From Intestinibacter sp. (GTDB lineage Bacteria > Bacillota > Clostridia > Peptostreptococcales > Peptostreptococcaceae), in assembly GCF_022780145.1 (NCBI RefSeq), contig NZ_JALEXO010000275.1, positions 1 to 7,975 on the forward strand: a stretch of 7,975 nt of DNA. Direction: 5' to 3'. The notes below the pieces were generated by a model. That model did not search any database and had not been told where the DNA came from. It worked only from the letters and a program-made list of their open reading frames with translations. The position numbers were made by a program, and so were the translations under genes. Of this stretch, positions 1 to 6,259 are shown piece by piece; the stretch's first letter is position 1, and every line of letters starts with the position of its first letter.

Positions 1-7
1 AAACAAA

Positions 8-508
8 ATGAACCAAGTAATATTAATAGGCAGATTAACAGCCGATCCAGAACTAAAATTCATAAACACAGGAACAGCAATATCAAAATTCACCCTAGCC
101 ATAGACAGAACCTACACAAAAAACGGAGCCTCAGTCACAGACTTCATCCCAATAGAAATATGGGGCAAAAAAGCCGAATACTGCGCCACTTACCTAGGCA
201 AGGGCTATCTAGTAGCAGTAAACGGAAGCCTGCACATAGATAAATTCATAGACAACTCCGGCAACAGCAGAAATTTCGCCAAAGTAGCTGCAAGCTCCGT
301 AGTCAAGCTGAGCGCGCCAAAATCAACTTCCGACACAGCATCAGACACAAATAACAACGCAGCCCCTTGCGACGACGCTAGCTCCAACAGCAGCACAAAC
401 TTTACAGATGGTGAAGACGATGAAGTCCCTTTCCCCAGTAGCTCCACAATAAACGCAGCAAATTCTATAAAACCAACAGAATCACCGCCAAGCATAACAT
501 TCTTATAA
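8..508 (+). CDS. ssb: Single-stranded DNA-binding protein, accessory or phage-type, with an extended C-terminus
   Basis: This 166-residue protein is a bacterial-type SSB that coats single-stranded DNA during replication, recombination and repair. Residues 1-100 form the OB fold: the start MNQVILIGRLTADPEL is the family signature, followed by the TGTAISKFTLAIDR strand pair and a DFIPIEIWGKKAE segment typical of SSB. Residues 101-136 are a low-complexity Ser/Thr/Asn/Ala linker. The usual acidic partner-binding tip, DDEVPF, is present at residues 137-142, but 24 further residues follow it, ending SITFL, whereas in normal SSBs that tip is the C-terminus. The gene is not flanked by rpsF or rpsR, so it is not the housekeeping locus as seen here. 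Its neighbour is an endolysin-like amidase, which suggests phage or mobile-element origin. The ribosome binding site would lie outside the left edge. The SSB identity is secure; the phage origin is inference. Confidence 0.95.
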   Translation: MNQVILIGRLTADPELKFINTGTAISKFTLAIDRTYTKNGASVTDFIPIEIWGKKAEYCATYLGKGYLVAVNGSLHIDKFIDNSGNSRNFAKVAASSVVKLSAPKSTSDTASDTNNNAAPCDDASSNSSTNFTDGEDDEVPFPSSSTINAANSIKPTESPPSITFL

Positions 509-570
509 AAACTAAAAAAATTCATATTAAATAAAATAAATTTGATAAAATCTAAATTAAAACATATAAA

Positions 571-576
571 AGGAGG
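571..576 (+). promoter_or_regulatory. Ribosome binding site of the amidase gene
   Basis: A perfect AGGAGG lies six bases before the ATG at 583 and fixes that start. The 74-base gap between ssb and the amidase gene has no terminator-like hairpin, so the two genes are probably co-transcribed. Confidence 0.85.
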
Positions 577-582
577 AAAAAA

Positions 583-1371
583 ATGATAACAAAACCAAAT
601 ATAATCGAAAAATGGCAAAAAAGAAACAAATACGGAAGACCAGGGACTCCTCTATCCGCAAAAAAAATTGCGATACACTACACAGGAGCTCCAGACGTCC
701 CCGGTCACAAAACCGTCTCCTACTTCAACAACGTCGTTGCAAACGGCTACAAAGTAAACGGCAAATTCGTCTACGCATCTGCCCACTACGTAATCGACCT
801 CGATGGTACAATCTACCAGCTAATACCGACTAACGAACGCTGTTACGCAACAAACAGCGCCAACGCCTACGCCATCGCAATCGAAGTCGCAACAACAGGC
901 GCGGACAATCACTACACCGATGCGACCTACAAAAGCATGGTCTGGCTATGCGCATGGTTGTGCCAGTACAAAAAACTCGATTGCCAAAAGGACATCATAA
1001 CGCACACAGACGTAGTCGGCAAAAAATACAAGCTCTGTCCTATCTACATGGTCAAAAATCCAGACAAAATGCAGCAGTTCAAGCTAGACTGCGACAACCT
1101 GAAAAAAGGCAAGATCCGCGTCAGCGACATAAAAAACTGCACAGCCGAAGGCTCATCAAAAATACCAAAAATGATAAAAGTCATCCAAAACGTAAACTAC
1201 AGAACAGAGCCAAACTTCAAAGCATCAAGCATCGCTGGCGAAGCCACCCCCGGCCAAATCTTCACAGTCGTAGACATAATCCCAAAGCCTGGAGCAAACA
1301 TGTACAAACTAAAATCAGGCTACTACATAACCGCCAGCAAAAAATACGTCGAAGAGTTTATTCCAAAATAA
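583..1371 (+). CDS. N-acetylmuramoyl-L-alanine amidase (Amidase_2 type) with C-terminal SH3-like domain, endolysin-like
   Basis: This 262-residue protein should cleave the bond between N-acetylmuramic acid and L-alanine in peptidoglycan. The N-terminal part (about 20-165) has the Amidase_2/T7-lysozyme layout: zinc ligands are probably H32 (IAIHYTG), H141 (ITHTDVVGK) and C152 (KLCP), with the glutamate of AIAIEVA (E101) as catalytic residue by analogy with PlyL/XlyA-type enzymes. The segment SAHYVIDLDGTIYQLIP (residues 67-83) is also typical. Residues about 197-260 resemble a bacterial SH3 domain (VNYRTEPNFKASSIAG, then TPGQIFTVV), usually a cell-wall binding module. There is no signal peptide or membrane segment, as expected of a phage endolysin that needs a holin; no holin gene is seen nearby. 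The gene follows ssb closely, has a strong ribosome binding site and is closed by a hairpin terminator. The coding sequence is richer in C-ending codons than the Fic gene and the transposase. Confidence 0.92.
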   Translation: MITKPNIIEKWQKRNKYGRPGTPLSAKKIAIHYTGAPDVPGHKTVSYFNNVVANGYKVNGKFVYASAHYVIDLDGTIYQLIPTNERCYATNSANAYAIAIEVATTGADNHYTDATYKSMVWLCAWLCQYKKLDCQKDIITHTDVVGKKYKLCPIYMVKNPDKMQQFKLDCDNLKKGKIRVSDIKNCTAEGSSKIPKMIKVIQNVNYRTEPNFKASSIAGEATPGQIFTVVDIIPKPGANMYKLKSGYYITASKKYVEEFIPK

Positions 1372-1384
1372 TAAATCTCTCCCA

Positions 1385-1429
1385 AAAAGTTCTAGCCCCA
1401 ATCCAAAAGTAAATTCTGCTAGAACTTTT
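1385..1429 (+). terminator. Hairpin terminator after the amidase gene
   Basis: The arms at 1385-1396 (AAAAGTTCTAGC) and 1418-1429 are perfect reverse complements over 12 bases, with a 21-base loop. The right arm ends in TTTT and the left arm begins with AAAA, so the hairpin could act in both directions. It lies 14 bases after the amidase stop codon. Confidence 0.7.
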
Positions 1430-1453
1430 AAAATGCCACAAAATCCACATCCC

Positions 1454-1485
1454 AAGCGAAGCTTCCCTCTCTACAAGCGCAGCCC
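1454..1485. repeat. Twin mini-hairpin element, copy 1 (beside the IS relic)
   Basis: Two tiny stem-loops lie 10 bases apart: AAGC-GAA-GCTT at 1454-1464 and a GC-GCA-GC core at 1475-1485 (AAGCGCAGCCC, where the outer pairs have decayed). The same arrangement with the same 10-base spacing occurs at 4820-4851 beside the full-length IS. The surrounding stretch up to 1518 is pyrimidine-rich and roughly alignable between the two places. GNA triloops closed by C-G pairs are known as unusually stable DNA mini-hairpins. Whether this belongs to the IS or to a larger duplicated segment cannot be settled here. Confidence 0.6.
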
Positions 1486-1518
1486 ACCTCCCACACCTAT
1501 CATCCCCCACTACCCATG

Positions 1519-1818
1519 TGATTATATTTAACAACTTTGTGTTGATGCTTTGTATTAGTCCTTCTATTTTATTCAAATATACACATTTCAATACTTAGAA
1601 CACCTTAATCCCCTTTTTAAAACGCCCCCACAAAATTTCATTTCTTCTATGAATTTCACTTTCAAACACTAAATTATATATATTTACTCGATCCTGCACA
1701 AATTTTACTAAAAAATCTATATCTTCATCACTAAAATCAGCCTTATTTTATATCCAACTGTTTAGCACCTTATACCTGTATCACAAGGTTGTTAAATATA
1801 ATTACAATGGTTCGAGCT
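1519..1818 (-). mobile_element. Internally deleted, MITE-like copy of the IS1595-like element
   Basis: This is a roughly 300-base derivative of the IS found at 4875-6244. Its left end (1519-1552) is identical over 34 bases to 4875-4908. Its right end (about 1770-1818) matches about 6196-6244, with only scattered changes. The terminal inverted repeats, 1521-1541 and 1782-1802, agree at 20 of 21 positions. Between them, 1554-1740 aligns with about 5848-6030 of the full copy, the start of the transposase gene. The left junction therefore skips about 940 bases (4909-5847), and a second gap removes most of the first 35 codons and the 5' leader. It is in direct orientation relative to the full copy. 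Retention of both ends means it could in principle be mobilised in trans, as MITEs are. Confidence 0.82.
1554..1738 (-). pseudogene. Decayed N-terminal fragment of the IS transposase
   Basis: Read on the - strand from 1738 down to 1598, 47 codons align with residues about 35-82 of the transposase at 4910-6136. Shared blocks are DED.DFLVKF, FESEI and NEIL.GRFKKG. An extra base just after the lysine codon equivalent to K81 shifts the frame, and a stop follows at 1595-1597. Beyond it, DNA similarity to the zinc-ribbon region continues to 1554, now with several stops, and ends at the internal deletion junction. There is no start codon equivalent to that of the full gene. It is a dead relic. Confidence 0.82.
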
Positions 1819-1935
1819 TATTTTATATAGGATAATTTATATTAAATAATTGTATTTCATATAAGAAAATTACTAATAACCTTCACCTATCTACCTTAAC
1901 AATATTTTTCTAAATTAACTATATAACCAATCCTA
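1819..1935. other. AT-rich spacer with no recognised feature
   Basis: Between the right end of the IS relic and the promoter region of the transglutaminase-like gene there is very AT-rich DNA with no open frame of note, no convincing hairpin and no repeat shared with the rest of the window. The first bases after the relic end (TACAATGGTTCGAGC) could encode Tyr-Asn-Gly-Ser-Ser, resembling the paralogue tail next to the other copy, but the similarity fades after position 1818. Confidence 0.4.
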
Positions 1936-1938
1936 CTT

Positions 1939-1949
1939 TGTTATATAAT
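1939..1949 (+). promoter_or_regulatory. Possible promoter of the transglutaminase-like gene
   Basis: TGTTATATAAT contains a perfect TATAAT at 1944-1949 and, in an alternative register, an extended -10 form TG-T-TATATA. No good -35 hexamer is found at 16-18 bases upstream. It would leave a leader of about 50 bases before the ATG at 2005. Confidence 0.4.
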
Positions 1950-2004
1950 GTTATTATCACAACAATTTTATCTTCAATAAATAAAAAAGGGGGAAATTTC
2001 AAAC

Positions 2005-3561
2005 ATGAAAAAACTTACCAAAAAATTTGCAGCATTATTTCTGGCATTTGCACTTATCATAAGCATAATGCCTCTAAACGCCTACATCTCTTACGCCGAG
2101 ACGTTAAATTCTAACAAACTAAAAACTGACACAGTAACCTACACTAATCCTGCTTACGAAGGCTTAGACATAAAAACTTACTCACCTAAGCCATACAATT
2201 CACCTAGTTTACTAAGTGAAACCGAAACATTTGATACAGTTGAACAAGCAGGCGAATACCTAAAAGAACAAATGATAGCTAGAAACGGCACTATAACCTT
2301 CACTATCAACCAAACATACTCTAGCGAATTATTCAAAGCCATTTTCAACGAAGCCGTAGAAGACAACGGTTATGGCGACTCAAGCGCAGGCGATTACCTA
2401 TACTGGAACTGGAGCGGCTACAGCGGTAGTGCAAGCTACACAAGTACTCAAGCAACATTAACCTACAATATGAAATATTTAACTACTTATTCACAAGAAC
2501 AAGCAGTCGACAAAGAAGTAAAAAACGTATTAGACAGCCTAGACGTATACGACAAAGACACATATCAAAAAGTGTTAGCCGTACACGACTACATAGTCCA
2601 AAACATAGATTACGATTACTCACTACAAAATCACTCTGCCTACAACGCAATCATAGATAAAAGCGTCGTATGCCAAGGATTTGCTACAATAACATGCAAA
2701 ATGCTAAAAGAACTAAACATAGGTGTCAGACTAATCACAGGTCCAAACCACGCATGGAATATCGTAAAATTAGGCTCATATTGGTACAACACAGACAACA
2801 CATGGGATGAAAATACTTCTACCAGCTCTAACATAAGCTACAAGTATTTCCTAAAAGGAAGCACCGATTTTATCGACCACACAAGAGATTCCCAATTTGA
2901 CACAGCGAGCTTCCACGAACAATACCCTACAGCAACATCAGCTTACAAATACGATCCATCAGTAACAATCACCTTCGACCCAAACGATGGTTCCGACTAC
3001 TTAATCGAAAAAACTATAAGCAAAGACGAAGCATTAAACTATACACCTACAGCCCCAACAAAAAAAGGCTACACATTTATAGGCTGGTTTAAAGACACAA
3101 ACGACATAACTACAGAATATAAATCAGGCTCAAAATACACAGAAAACATCACATACAAAGCAAAATACGCACACGTTGAAATGCTCGGAGCCCAAGTCAA
3201 AGCAATAGTAGACGACAAAAGCGGCATCAGATTTGGAACAAAAATTTACGACGACGGCGACAAAATAATCGAAAAAGGTACCCTAATACTACCAGCGAAC
3301 CGATTAGCTGAAGGCGAATCCCTAACTCTAGATACTCCTAACACAGCCAGATCCATAGCAAAGGCACTATATGAGGAGAACAAAGAGGAAAATTACGTAG
3401 TCTACCTAGGAACTATAATAAATATACCTAGAGCCCAATTCGCAACACCTATGACAGCAGCATCTTACATAATTTATGAAGACAAAGCCGGCAACGAATA
3501 CACAGCATATGCTCCTTACAAAAACGGCTCAACAAGCGTAAATAGTTTATTAGGCATATAA
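2005..3561 (+). CDS. Secreted transglutaminase-like protein with InlB (Listeria-Bacteroides) repeat
   Basis: This 518-residue exported protein is preceded by a GGGGG ribosome binding site at 1989-1993. Residues 1-31 form a signal peptide (MKKLTKK, a hydrophobic stretch, probable cleavage after ISYA). Residues about 65-165 are an N-terminal region of unknown fold. Residues about 185-275 are a transglutaminase-like core with a complete Cys-His-Asp triad: C223 in VVCQGFA, H249 in NHAWN and D264 in YNTDNTWD. Such domains cross-link, hydrolyse or transfer on protein amides; the substrate is unknown. Residues about 318-389 match an InlB-type repeat (TFDPNDGS, APTKKGYTFIGWF, ITYKAKYA). Residues about 392-518 resemble a C-terminal module common in clostridial surface proteins (RFGTKI, GTLILPANRL, MTAASYIIY); there is no LPXTG signal. 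A bidirectional terminator separates it from the convergent DUF5050-like gene. The last codons recur as a fragment at 6247-6288. Confidence 0.88.
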   Translation: MKKLTKKFAALFLAFALIISIMPLNAYISYAETLNSNKLKTDTVTYTNPAYEGLDIKTYSPKPYNSPSLLSETETFDTVEQAGEYLKEQMIARNGTITFTINQTYSSELFKAIFNEAVEDNGYGDSSAGDYLYWNWSGYSGSASYTSTQATLTYNMKYLTTYSQEQAVDKEVKNVLDSLDVYDKDTYQKVLAVHDYIVQNIDYDYSLQNHSAYNAIIDKSVVCQGFATITCKMLKELNIGVRLITGPNHAWNIVKLGSYWYNTDNTWDENTSTSSNISYKYFLKGSTDFIDHTRDSQFDTASFHEQYPTATSAYKYDPSVTITFDPNDGSDYLIEKTISKDEALNYTPTAPTKKGYTFIGWFKDTNDITTEYKSGSKYTENITYKAKYAHVEMLGAQVKAIVDDKSGIRFGTKIYDDGDKIIEKGTLILPANRLAEGESLTLDTPNTARSIAKALYEENKEENYVVYLGTIINIPRAQFATPMTAASYIIYEDKAGNEYTAYAPYKNGSTSVNSLLGI

Positions 3562-3562
3562 T

Positions 3563-3595
3563 AATAGCCCCAGCCATTATGCGACTGGGGCTATT
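3563..3595. terminator. Bidirectional terminator between two convergent genes
   Basis: The arms AATAGCCCCAG (3563-3573) and CTGGGGCTATT (3585-3595) are perfect reverse complements over 11 bases, with an 11-base loop. It starts two bases after the stop of the transglutaminase-like gene and lies 41 bases beyond the stop of the - strand gene. It is GC-rich at its core but has only a short T tract. Confidence 0.75.
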
Positions 3596-3636
3596 TACAA
3601 TTTATTCAAATATTAAAATTATCCAATAAAATCTAT

Positions 3637-4701
3637 CTACATGAAAGTCCAATAAGTACCCAATATCTTACCACTCTTACCAGTTGTAGTACATAGATAC
3701 TTGCAAGTATTGTCGTCTATGTAACCAGCGTTCTCATCAAAATAATTATAAGTCACAATCATATATCCACTAGATACAGTTGCATCAACAATATAGTCCT
3801 TTTTCATGATAAGAGTCTTAGCCTTAGTACTCAAATTCATTCTATAAAGATATGCACAGTCTTTTTCACGATTATAAAGTGAATAATAGATATAACCACT
3901 ATTCAAATCCATTAAATCTAAGAATCCATTTACTCCTCCAGTAGTAACAGCTTTATACTTTTTAGTTGAAGTAGTCTTTATTTTGTATATTATTTCATCT
4001 CCATTACTACCATCTAAGAAATTAAAATAGATATAATCATTATATGCCTTCAATGAGTAAACACTACAGATATCATGATCAAAAGAGAACATAATCTTTG
4101 AAGTTCCACCTGCTATTGGCATACGTCTCAAATAATCCTTGTCTTTTGTACCAGTATTTGTATAATATATATTTGATTTGTAAATTATAAATTCATTTAA
4201 TGAACTAGTTTTCTTTATACATTTTTCACTGCTTCCAGATAAAGTCATCTTATAAATTCCAACTCCATCATAAAAGTCGCCACTGTCTTTTACCTTATAG
4301 TAGTAAATACTTCCATTATATAAAACAGGATTTAAACCTAATTTCATTTTTTTGAAACTACTACCAGTAGTTTTGACTCTAAAAATATACCCAACTGATT
4401 CTTCTGGATATCGATCATCGTCAACTATCTTACCATAGATCCAACCGTCTTTTACAGTTAAATTCAACATACGTTTGTCTACATCACTGTTTTTATAAAC
4501 TAAACTTTTACTCTTAGTCTTTACATTTACCTTGTAAATTTTGTTTTCTATAGAATAGTACATATAGTCGCCTGATTTTACACTAGCTGCAGAACTTGAA
4601 CCAGTCGCAGCAGATACTTGTGCCGCTTCAGCTACTCCTGTCAAAGCACACATAAATACTAATGTCAAAGTCAGAATAATACTTGTAAATTTCTTTCTCA
4701 T
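3637..4701 (-). CDS. Exported DUF5050-like protein with seven beta-propeller-type repeats
   Basis: This 354-residue protein begins with a signal peptide (MRKKFTS, a hydrophobic stretch, likely cleavage around AEA-AQ, residue 26). The rest is built of about seven repeats of 30-50 residues. Each has a turn and a Y-Y/F strand (GDYMYYS 44-50, DGWIYGK 85-91, NGSIYYY 129-135, KSNIYYT 175-181, NDYIYFN 221-227, SGYIYYS 268-274, SGYMIVT 311-317), followed by a second strand of the YKV/YRM kind with a basic tail (IYKVNVKTKSKSLVYK, IFRVKTTGSSFKKM, LYRMNLSTKAKTLI). This matches DUF5050-type clostridial proteins, predicted to fold as beta-propellers; seven repeats would make one closed propeller. The function is unknown, probably binding at the cell surface or outside the cell. 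There is no LPXTG or other obvious anchor. It has a good promoter and an AAGGGGG ribosome binding site. Confidence 0.8.
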   Translation of the reverse strand: MRKKFTSIILTLTLVFMCALTGVAEAAQVSAATGSSSAASVKSGDYMYYSIENKIYKVNVKTKSKSLVYKNSDVDKRMLNLTVKDGWIYGKIVDDDRYPEESVGYIFRVKTTGSSFKKMKLGLNPVLYNGSIYYYKVKDSGDFYDGVGIYKMTLSGSSEKCIKKTSSLNEFIIYKSNIYYTNTGTKDKDYLRRMPIAGGTSKIMFSFDHDICSVYSLKAYNDYIYFNFLDGSNGDEIIYKIKTTSTKKYKAVTTGGVNGFLDLMDLNSGYIYYSLYNREKDCAYLYRMNLSTKAKTLIMKKDYIVDATVSSGYMIVTYNYFDENAGYIDDNTCKYLCTTTGKSGKILGTYWTFM

Positions 4702-4761
4702 CGTGATACCCCCTTAATTTTTAATAGGATATTGTAAAATAAAATCTATCCTTCTATTTAT

Positions 4762-4790
4762 ATCATATCACACCCTATAAATTTCCACAA
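4762..4790 (-). promoter_or_regulatory. Promoter of the DUF5050-like gene
   Basis: On the - strand, TTGTGG (4785-4790) and TATGAT (4762-4767) are exactly 17 bases apart, and the -10 is preceded by TGA, giving an extended TGn element. Transcription would start near 4755, leaving a leader of about 54 bases that ends in AAGGGGG before the ATG at 4701. The left edge of the repeat beside the IS begins about 15 bases upstream of the -35. Confidence 0.6.
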
Positions 4791-4819
4791 TTATAAAATT
4801 TTAGAGCCAAATTTCCTCC

Positions 4820-4851
4820 AAGCAAAGCTTCCTACTCTCCTAGCGCAGCTA
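4820..4851. repeat. Twin mini-hairpin element, copy 2 (beside the full IS)
   Basis: AAGC-AAA-GCTT (4820-4830) and TAGC-GCA-GCTA (4841-4851) are two perfect 4-base-pair stems with three-base loops, 10 bases apart. They mirror 1454-1485, where the loops are GAA and GCA. The pyrimidine-rich sequence from here to 4874 leads directly into the left inverted repeat of the IS, so the similarity between the two copies runs about 70 bases past the inverted repeat on this side. Confidence 0.62.
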
Positions 4852-4874
4852 CACCTCACCTCCCCCACCCCGTA

Positions 4875-6244
4875 TGATTATATTTAACAACTTTGTGTTG
4901 ATGCTTTGACTACAACAGCTCAACACATCTATTTTTTATCATTTCCTTAGTAATATAAAGATCCCTTGTAGCAAGCTCCATAAACAATTTTTTCATCTGC
5001 ATAGATTCCTTATAATTCTTACTCATAAACAAAAACTTAAACCAAGACAAATAGTTATTCAAATACTTAGTTGACACTCCATTGAAATTTTCAAGCCATC
5101 TTTTTAACTCCCAATGATATTTATAAACATGATTTACAGTATAAATAGTATTATATGGTCTAGGAGATTGTCTCATTTTTATGCCCAATTCACTAGCCAT
5201 TTCTCGATATTCACCAGTCTTATATGCGCATAAAATTATGTTTTCTCCCAATTTTCCGTTAAAAAATGACACCATATTCTGAGGTTTTCTTCTATTATTA
5301 GTAGTTCCACAACTATTATCTACAACTCTTGTAATTATATGTCCATTTCTATCAATTGCTGTATTTATGCAGATCTGATTTTCACTTATATTTTTATAAA
5401 AATCTACACGATAAAACGGCTTCTCACTAAGGAAGAAATGCCCACTCCCCAAACTACTCTTATGAAAATCACAAAAATATTTTTCACTTAAATACTTATC
5501 TCTTCTATTATTTTTAAAAAAATTATCCTGGAGTAAATCATCCTTTTTAATATGCGCACCCTTAAAAGATTCGTTGATATAACACACATCAGCCTCAACT
5601 ATTCCATCCAAAACCTCATCCTTCAGACATAAATTCATCACATCCAAAATCCTATGTCTCATAAAAAACGAAGTCGGAACACTTACACCAACCTCCTCTG
5701 CACAATATCTAATACTTCCTCCCTCTAACATAAAACGACAGTATTTGAGCCATTTATCCAAACTCAATTTTGTGTTAGAAAGTGGCGAAAAACTCCTCTC
5801 ATCAAACGTAATTCTACATTCTTTGCACATATATCTCTGGCGACCATTAGTCTTCCCATTCTTATTCAAACGCAAACTTCCACACTTAGGACACTTAAGA
5901 CCCTTCTTAAATCGCCCTTGCAAAATTTCATTTTTCCTATCAATCTCACTTTCAAATCCTGAATTATATAATTTTTTTATTTGATCCTGTGCAAATTTAA
6001 CTAAAAAATCTCTATCTTCATCGGTTAAACCATCCTTATTATTTTGTATTTTACTTAAATCAAAATTACTAGAACAAACCCTTCTCATGTTGTTTCCTTT
6101 CGGACTAAACAAATCTGAATGTATTTCATTGAACATATTAAACCCCTCCCTGATTAGGTAATTGTTAGTTCTATTATGTCCAGCTATCTAACATTTTATA
6201 CCTGTATCACAAGATTGTTAAATATAATTACAATGGTTCAAGTT
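4875..6244 (-). mobile_element. IS1595-like insertion sequence, full-length copy
   Basis: The element carries one transposase gene (4910-6136, - strand) between inverted repeats at 4877-4897 and 6208-6228 that agree at 19 of 21 positions (core ATTATATTTAACAA). The transposase stop codon lies 12 bases inside the left repeat. The outer limits given here are where similarity to the deleted copy at 1519-1818 is clear; similarity on the left continues to about 4805. No convincing target duplication (the family usually makes 8 bases) was found at the repeat ends, so either the true ends lie elsewhere or the flanks have been deleted. A possible inward promoter for the transposase, TTAACA (6216-6221) and TAAAAT (6193-6198) 17 bases apart on the - strand, has its -35 inside the right repeat. 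Confidence 0.78.
4910..6136 (-). CDS. IS1595-like transposase, intact frame but probably catalytically impaired
   Basis: This 408-residue protein starts at an ATG preceded by GGGAGGGG (6143-6150, spacing six). Residues 36-80 are charged and helical-looking. A zinc ribbon follows (C82-P-K-C85 and C104-K-E-C107), then a helix-turn-helix-like stretch (SIRYCAEEVGVSVPTSFFMRH, residues 141-161). The catalytic domain begins at LDGIVEADVCYINESFKG (residues 176-193), where D183 is the first acidic residue of the family's D-D-N/E-K type centre, and ends with LKRWLENFNGVSTKYLNNYLSWF (344-366), highly typical of the firmicute branch. As I remember the family, the second Asp lies in an ILCTD-like block and the Asn in HVN-x-YH; here these read ILCAY (Y305) and HVYKYH (Y338). 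Each substitution needs only one base change. The frame is otherwise open, so decay is recent or the protein is kept for another use. Confidence 0.82.
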   Translation of the reverse strand: MFNEIHSDLFSPKGNNMRRVCSSNFDLSKIQNNKDGLTDEDRDFLVKFAQDQIKKLYNSGFESEIDRKNEILQGRFKKGLKCPKCGSLRLNKNGKTNGRQRYMCKECRITFDERSFSPLSNTKLSLDKWLKYCRFMLEGGSIRYCAEEVGVSVPTSFFMRHRILDVMNLCLKDEVLDGIVEADVCYINESFKGAHIKKDDLLQDNFFKNNRRDKYLSEKYFCDFHKSSLGSGHFFLSEKPFYRVDFYKNISENQICINTAIDRNGHIITRVVDNSCGTTNNRRKPQNMVSFFNGKLGENIILCAYKTGEYREMASELGIKMRQSPRPYNTIYTVNHVYKYHWELKRWLENFNGVSTKYLNNYLSWFKFLFMSKNYKESMQMKKLFMELATRDLYITKEMIKNRCVELL

Positions 6245-6259
6245 ACTACAATGGTTCAA
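6229..6259 (+). repeat. 13-base direct repeat at the right junction of the IS
   Basis: TACAATGGTTCAA occurs at 6229-6241 and again at 6247-6259, 18 bases apart start to start. The first copy overlaps sequence shared with the right end of the deleted IS; the second begins the paralogue tail fragment. It may mark a recombination or insertion junction. Confidence 0.7.

Noticed and set aside
542..570. Promoter-like TTGATA with TATAAA 17 bases apart before the amidase gene
   Set aside because: Transcription would start at about 577, after the ribosome binding site AGGAGG at 571-576, so the mRNA would lack it. AT-rich spacer sequence explains the match; read-through from ssb is more likely.
205..618. 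Open frame on the - strand across ssb with hydrophobic N-terminal residues
   Set aside because: It is antisense to a clear SSB gene, has no ribosome binding site and shows no family features.
948..1412. Long open frame inside the amidase gene in another + frame, rich in Arg, Lys and Gln
   Set aside because: Its composition is a by-product of the overlapping amidase codons; it has no ribosome binding site and no recognisable domain.
1740..1818. CRISPR-like or riboswitch-like repetition around the AT-rich repeats
   Set aside because: The repeated bases are explained by the IS inverted repeats; there are no regularly spaced repeats and no conserved riboswitch core.
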